Shown here: one piece after another, positions 57,880 to 64,000 of the stretch | Layout of the letters: every line of letters starts with the position of its first letter | Position numbering within the stretch: the first letter of the stretch is position 1 | DNA from: Diabrotica undecimpunctata | Taxonomy: Eukaryota; Arthropoda; Insecta; Coleoptera; Chrysomelidae | NCBI RefSeq assembly: GCF_040954645.1 | Contig: NC_092804.1 | Span: 90,552,316-90,616,315 of the forward strand | DNA: 64,000 nucleotides | Direction: 5' to 3' | Position numbers and translations under genes: made by a program | Notes under the pieces: model-generated | Database searches by the model: none | The model's input: only the letters and a program-made list of their open reading frames with translations | Told to the model about the DNA's origin: nothing

Positions 57880-60620
57880 GAAAGTGACAAAGCAATTGGC
57901 AAAAGCAAAGGGTACTTTGTACTAAAGTACCCATACTCTAAAGCATAAGCAGGTCTTTTCGTACTCTTTTAGCAAGTGATAGATTCGACCGTTACTTGAT
58001 GGAAATTCATTTTATCTAACAATTAAACAGGTATGCGTTTACACGTCATATTTTTTAACTGAATAAGTTGAGGAGGGGATAACTGTTTGTCTCAAGTTGG
58101 TCATTCAGAATTATGTCTGTATTTTTTAATTTGCTAATTTCCATAGATTATAATATTCATGGAATCTACAGATAGCTTAAGGCCTTTATTATAAATACAC
58201 TTTTTTAGTAATAAAAATATATAAATAGAACCTAGAATACGCCTGTAAAAGTATGTAACCTTTGATCTCTGGGATAAACCCATCTCCTGAACAATGGTGC
58301 CGATATATGTAGGTAAAATTTTCTACACCTATTTTAACCTGTTTATTTCCTCATTATCAATATATATATGAGTTGTAACCGATACCACAAACTCATTTAC
58401 TTATAGAGACTATATATTGACTATAGTTATTACTATACAAATCTGACTCGAAATATCGTCTTAAAATAACAGTAACAGCAAAGTGAAAGATTAGTCATTT
58501 TTTATGAAGTTTAAAGTAGAAGCGTTCACGAAAATTAAAGTACTAATAAGACCACCGCAATCGGGCGTACCCTCGGTAATGAATAATTAAGTAATCGTTA
58601 TTTCTTAAATCACCCGTTCAATATGTTTTTTGTTAAATCGGTGCTTTTTAGGACCAACTATTCTAATTATGTGTATAAATATTAAGAGTATATCTAGAGA
58701 TAAAGACACTCCACTTTACATAAAAACTTATAATGAGAGAAAACAAAACCAGTCAGCTGAGAGAACCTTTTAACGATGTTGAGCTTGGATCCGCTATCCA
58801 CGTATATAATGAACAATATTACGGCTCCTGGCTGAGGATCTGAGCACAAAACTATAAAATTTGAACTAAAAATACAACAATGGCTAATATCCAAAGTCTT
58901 TAGACAAGCAAAGCAAAGACAAAGTTGTTGCCTTGCTTAAACCTGGCAAAAACTCCAACGACCACAAAAGCTATCGGCCAATATATCTATTTATTTTGTC
59001 AGCTATACAGAATACTTCTGTACATGATCCTTAATATAAACCAATAATAGAAAAAAAACTCAAATTAAAAGACAAAAGTGGCTATATATGACAGGTTAGA
59101 TCATATATGTCACAAATACTAAATCTTGCCCAACACAGCGAAGAGAAGTACGAAAAATATCAGGTATGAGGAGTGGTATTTGTTAATCTAAATGCCGTTT
59201 ATAAATAGTTATTTAAATAACTTATAAAATATTTAGTTATAAATTAGTCAGCCAAATTCAGGGAATATTAAGACTCACATCCATACATAAGCTCTACAAT
59301 ATCATAGCTATCAATCCACCTAATATCCGAAGATAAGTAGCTACAGAGCAAAAAAAAACAGTCCAGATTCGTGACATCCACTCCACGAATACCAGCCTAT
59401 TTTATGACTAGAATCAAGGAAAAACTGGCTATATCAACACATCTGCAAGATATACAAACAAAAATAAGCTGCTCCTCTCCATCTGATCCCTCGAACGGAA
59501 CTTCCTTATGGTAGTTATCTTCCTTAAATCTGCCAGGAGGACTCTTGCCTGCAAACACCGGTTAACTTATGTGCATGTGGGGTGGTACAAGACTTATCAC
59601 ACTTTCTTAGTTAACTTTACCGTTCAAATCGCTCTTTTTGAAGGGACAAGGTTTATTTATGTGAACTGAACATGTAAAGTACAGTCAGTAAGCTATTACT
59701 TATAAAGATTATTGCAAATTTGACACTAACTCCACTTATATTGATTACATATTACTCCTAAATACGAGATAAAACATTCAGAAATATGTAATATTGGTGA
59801 AGTGGTATAATTCATGTCAGAAAAATTAATCATTCTTCCCTTTTTTGTGCACTACTACCCATTTTAACAAAAAAATATCTACTCGTATTTTAGCACTTAA
59901 ATATTTATTTTGAGATAACCTTCTATCCAGAATTAAAAAATAGAATAATAAGAAATAGAATCCATAAAAAAATAAAATAATAAAATAGAAGAAATAAAAT
60001 AATAAAAAAGCTGTATATAAGATATGATGAAACAATAAAAGAAGTTCTTATTAACCGGATTCTTAAATAAAACGTATAAAGACATACTTACGTTAACAAA
60101 ATACATTAGGAAATTTTCGCATATGAAAAAACACATCCAACTTGGTAATGAAATCCTTTTGTATCTATAAATCTATTTTTAGAAAAGCACGTACCTACCA
60201 AAAACAGGTATTTGGTAGTACACATATCTGTTACATACTGTAATGCGTATGAATGATAACAAAAGTAAGGAGTCTATATGAACCGTTTAGAATATACGCT
60301 GGAAATAAACGGCTTAATCCCATAGTTGCCAAACTATCAGAGCTTACTTAAACCGATATACGTATGGTTCCAATATACACGGAACAAGATCTGAACGACC
60401 CCTATAATATATACACGTGAACTAAGCGATATACATTCATGATACAGGGGTACTTAGGGGCTCCACAAAATTTTTAAAAATTGTGAAACTATACATGTTG
60501 ACGAATCGACAGAGCCAATATTATGGAATGGTCAAGTGAGCTCCGTATATCGGTGGCCACTTGACCACGGAGCTCACTTGAACCTGAATTTTAACATGGG
60601 CGGAGTCCACTTTATGCCGT
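57880..60620. repeat. Family A repeat, copy 3 (inverted)
   Basis: Reverse complement of 23280-25990 over its length, ending at the TA tract with GGGCGGAGTCCACTTTATGC. The order A, LINE tail, DUF7869 is the same as in copy 2, so a 5-kb block is present twice in inverted orientation. Confidence 0.8.
58880..59215 (+). pseudogene. LINE RT fragment in family A copy 3
   Basis: Best-preserved A-family RT, in one frame from 58921: KVVALLKPGKNSNDHKSYRP, then KLKLKDKSGYI, QILNLAQHSEEKYEKYQ and GVVFVNLNAVY. It matches 'AKVIALLKPGKDP...YRPISL...AGFRPGRS...QVLNLTQHIEDGFE...TGVVFVDL.AAYD'. Three in-frame stops. Jockey/I-type LINE. Confidence 0.75.

Positions 60621-60621
<1 letters not shown>

Positions 60622-60685
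<64 letters not shown>
60622..60685. repeat. (TA)n microsatellite
   Basis: TA tract between inverted family A copy 3 and family B copy 4. Confidence 0.9.
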
Positions 60686-60687
<2 letters not shown>

Positions 60688-62105
60688 TCTAGCGGTTAAT
60701 GGGGGCTCCGTACTAAAACGGTATTATACTAACTCCAGGCGAATATACATCGTGTATATTATTATCTGGGTAGCGCTTTATGTGGACTCCGACCAACACG
60801 TCGGATTAAGTGGACTCCGTAATAGGTTAAAACACTTTTGGGATCCGTAAACATTTCTTTGCGTACACAACTAAACTCCTCCGATGTTGCCAATAATTTG
60901 ATTAGTCGTAGATTTTTAAATTTTTCAGCAGGTACGTTTTGGAACTTCAAATTTATTTTAATATCAATCAATTTTGTCATCGAGAAATTTCACAAATAGG
61001 TACTTGGTTAATGTAGTTAAATATTTTATGGTGGTTATTTATATTACTTGCTTTAATTATTTTCAAACTTAAAAAAGGATTTATTATAAACTTGGAAATG
61101 GCTAGTTTTCGTTTTATTTATTATTATTTTTTGTTAAAATGTATATGCACTTAAACATTTAGTCTCTAAATGTACTAACATCGAGTAGAGTAGTCGTGTA
61201 ACAGTTTAAGAAAGTAGAAGCCCTTCGGTAGGATTATAATAAACTACATAAAATTGTAATTTTGTCTTTGTAATTTTTCAATTCCTGCAATTTATGACGT
61301 GCAATATTTGTTTCATAAAGTAGTTAAATTTAAACTATAATAATTTATGGGAAGCGTTTAAAGAAGTAATCGCTAACCTTAATTAGAATACGGCACAATA
61401 AGAAGATGAAACTTACTGTATTTTTACTTATTATATTCACAAAAAGAATATCCAACGTAAAATTTAACAAGTTTTAATGTAGTTGTAGTGAAATTTGACT
61501 TCTTATTACGATACCAGATCCTGTAAAATTTTAAATACATTAAATCTCCCGTAAATTATTAAACTTATTCATAGAATAAAATAACAAACTTCTTAGTAAT
61601 TCGGTACAATATACCGTTCACAATTATGTGATAATGTGTAGGTGTCAAGATTGCACGGTCATGTGCCATAAGGTTTCATCTTTCATATAAACATCGATAG
61701 TTTTTAACTTTGGGTGTATTTGATTCCACCGTGCTGTAACCGATCCAACTTGAAAAGTGTTATTTTACATAAAATTAGAACGTTGGCCCTAATAATGACC
61801 TATAAATATACATTGTTAAAAATTGTATACATTTATCAATTTAAAACGTTCTTTGTCGTCTTCTGATCTTCATCTCCATTCGTTCCTAATTAAGCACATG
61901 TTATCCACAGGATACCTCTCTCATTTTTAAATCATTACTCTTTTTGCCTTTTGCCATGGTTTTCTTTATTTTGTTTATTCATATCGTTTTTACTCATAAC
62001 AAATATTGGGTAGATTATTGTATCATTAAACTTTCTCCTTATATGTCCGTATCATATAAGTTGTCTAGTTATTTTAGCGTATATAATGACGTATGTTAAT
62101 TCCAT

Positions 62106-63340
62106 TTTGTTTAACAATAAAACAGCAAAACTTCTACAAAATTATTTCTACCTTATCACTACAGCTGTTTGGGAGAGTGCCTTTCTCAAGTCTCAAGTTT
62201 CTCGAATCCATCAATCATCCATTTTATTTCTTATACTTTCATTTAAATCCTCTCCAATCAAAGATTTTGAAGCAGCTTTGCTCCATAGTCCATTTTTGTT
62301 GCTTTTTGTCACTGTTTCTCCTTTCTCTTTATCATTATCAATACGTAGCGCTACAACACTGGGTAGGTCTTCGCTAATTACAACTTATCTCCAAGTTGAT
62401 CGATTTTCCACGAATCTGCAATCAAATGAAATGTTCATTTTTTGAGATATGATTGGATGTTTTCTCTCCATTGTATACTGACATGCCCAAGTGGCATTCT
62501 TCTGTGCTAACTTCCTTCCACACCAGTTCTACAAGTTTGACATCTTGGCGTCTATGCACGTGTCCGATATACCTTAAAGGATTTATTTTCCTGAACAATA
62601 TCTTTATGCGAGCTTTCTTTATTCAGTATGTTTTCTTATTCTATACGGATTTGTAGCGATATGATAATGAGTTCTTAAGCTATTTTTTGTGGCATTTTAA
62701 AGTAATTACTATTTAAATGGGAATAAGCCACAATTAAAGCTTAAAGTTAGTTTATTGACGTTTCAATTTCCACTTCGGAAATCGTTCTCAAAATACAAAC
62801 ATTAGTGAGAATGATTTCCGAAGTGGAAATTGAAACGTCAATAAACTAACTTTAACCTCTAATTGTTGCTTATTCTTATTTAAATAGTAGTTATGATAAT
62901 GGAGTTAAATAAAAATTTCTGATTATTTTCCTTTCAAATATTCGGAGTGCTTCTTATTTGTTTTAGTCATTCTCCATGACTCACATCCATGTATTAAAAT
63001 AGGTCTGAAGTTTGAATTATGCTCTGTATTTCTTTAGTGGCATTATTATTAGGTAACCGTGATTAGTGATATAAGATATTTAAAGTGTTCCATACTTTCG
63101 AAATTGTAGTTGTTGACTTTAATGTTTTTTCTAAATTTATTGAATTGGTTGATTGGTTTTCTGTTGATTCGCTTGTATTTGGTTTTCATTTCGTTGATTT
63201 TAAGTCAAACATTTTTTGTGCTCTCTTCACTTTATTGAAGTTTGTGGACGGAAGAGTTTCTCATTAGAGTTATGAGTTCTATATCATTAGCATATGCTAG
63301 GAGTGCTTTGTCCCTTGGGCCGTTAATGGATTACATCTTA
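62106..63340 (-). pseudogene. Family C LINE RT, duplicate copy
   Basis: Paralogue of 47640-48760 with the same blocks: LAYANDIELI-like, KTKYKRINRKPI, KVNNYNFESMEHFKYL, CESWRMTKTNK-like, then past the foldback element a LRYIGHVHRRQDVKLVELVW-like C-terminus near 62580-62500 that is deleted in the first copy. Confidence 0.6.
62705..62892. mobile_element. Foldback (MITE-like) inverted repeat, copy 2
   Basis: Duplicate of 48131-48318 at the same position within the family C LINE; part of the segmental duplication rather than an independent insertion. Confidence 0.75.
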
Positions 63341-63973
63341 AATAGGCGTTATGTCTATTTTAGTAAGCTGTTCATTAATTTTTTGATTATTGGAATCGAG
63401 AATCTGTATTTTATTCGACTGTTTTATAACACAGAGTTTCTTGGAACATATTTTCATCTTTGGTTTCCAGTATCATTATTACAAGGATTTTGCTGGATAT
63501 GGACATAGTGAACCCGGTGGTATGTACATGATGTTTTCATAACCAACGTTCAAAAATTTTTCTTACTGTAAATTTATGATTATTTTACTAGGAAATATAG
63601 TGTTGTTTAACAATAATAAAGTTCAAGCAACAATTCCTATATGCATTAACTCGGTAATGATAATTCTGCTCCCCGATACCAGGTAGCAGTCCCGAAAACA
63701 TTAACACTGCTACACTCATGCTTCTCATTATCCAACAATTAGCCAGTCCAGAACTATAAGCCTTATTATGACACTGATATTGCTGCTGCTCCTCATAAGT
63801 GAATAGAATATGCAAGGAAGGTTTTGACAATTTAATAGGATTTTGTGTGTTAGAATATTATTTCTCCGAGAAAGTGAAGAATATCTATTTGCTATCCGGA
63901 TTTAATCCATAAATTAAATAGAATGCTCTAAAATAATGCTAGTAGCAGCAAAAAAAAAGCGGTCTAATAGTCA

Positions 63974-64000
63974 TCATCATCATCATCAATCAGCCCTGAG
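63974..64000 (-). mobile_element. 3' end of a duplicated RTE LINE, cut by the window edge
   Basis: After GGTCTAATAGTCA the sequence is TCATCATCATCA then AATCAGCCCTGAG, identical to the 3' end of the LINE at 49399. Same insertion site, so duplicated rather than independently inserted. Confidence 0.85.

Larger units (their letters stand above)
60686..64000. repeat. Direct duplicate of 46217-49430
   Basis: Same order and orientation as 46217-49430: family B, family C LINE, foldback element, C tract, and even the RTE LINE insertion with its 13-bp target repeat (63961-63973) and TGA-type tail at the window edge. Differences are scattered substitutions plus a few indels (about 125 bp missing in the first copy near 48025). 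The duplicate presumably continues beyond the window. Confidence 0.9.

Overview
The window looks like intergenic DNA from a large, AT-rich insect genome; a beetle is plausible, but nothing here proves the order. I found no intact host gene, tRNA, rRNA or CRISPR array. Almost everything recognisable is a transposable element or its debris: Ty3/gypsy, BEL/Pao, piggyBac, jockey-, I- and RTE-like LINEs, a Penelope-like element (PLE), and a DNA transposon carrying a DUF7869-type gene. The mix of families, eukaryotic LTR signals, poly(A) or microsatellite LINE tails and long (TA)n tracts all fit an arthropod.

Layout. 1-4.1 kb: decayed Ty3 integrase, BEL/Pao gag-protease and piggyBac transposase. 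4.1-4.9 kb: a 5'-truncated jockey-like LINE with poly(A) and a likely target-site duplication (TSD). 5.1-12.7 kb: a (TA)n tract interrupted by a 5.7-kb LTR retrotransposon that encodes only Gag and protease, then by a 5'-truncated PLE with reverse transcriptase (RT) and GIY-YIG domains. 12.7-21 kb: an old repeat called family A here, two decayed RTE-like LINEs placed head to head, and AT-rich filler. 21-23.3 kb: a second (TA)n locus holding PLE-type termini and a perfect 366-bp inverted repeat with hammerhead-ribozyme-like cores. 23.3-31.9 kb: family A again, the DUF7869 transposon and LINE debris called family C. 32.0-38.3 kb: the best-preserved element, a young Ty3/gypsy retrotransposon with 611-bp near-identical LTRs, a 4-bp TSD, gag, pol by -1 frameshift, and a small third ORF. 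38.3-46 kb: families A and C and LINE pieces, including an open RNase H ORF. 46-64 kb: family B, a nearly full-length RTE LINE with a 13-bp TSD, inverted copies of the DUF7869 and A regions, and a direct duplication of the 46.2-49.4 kb block at 60.7-64 kb.

Families A, B and C are labels made for this report. A and B each abut (TA)n tracts and carry iterated copies of a TTAAGTGGACTCCGTA-like motif pointing away from the tract. A contains an old LINE RT. C is largely a decayed RTE-like LINE.

The most unusual signal is in the Ty3 LTR. Five successive stem-loops downstream of the TATA box have different stem sequences but an identical GTGTTGA apical loop. That pattern suggests a repeated RNA recognition element in the retrotransposon leader. 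All element identifications come from motif recognition in translations read by eye; no database search was run.
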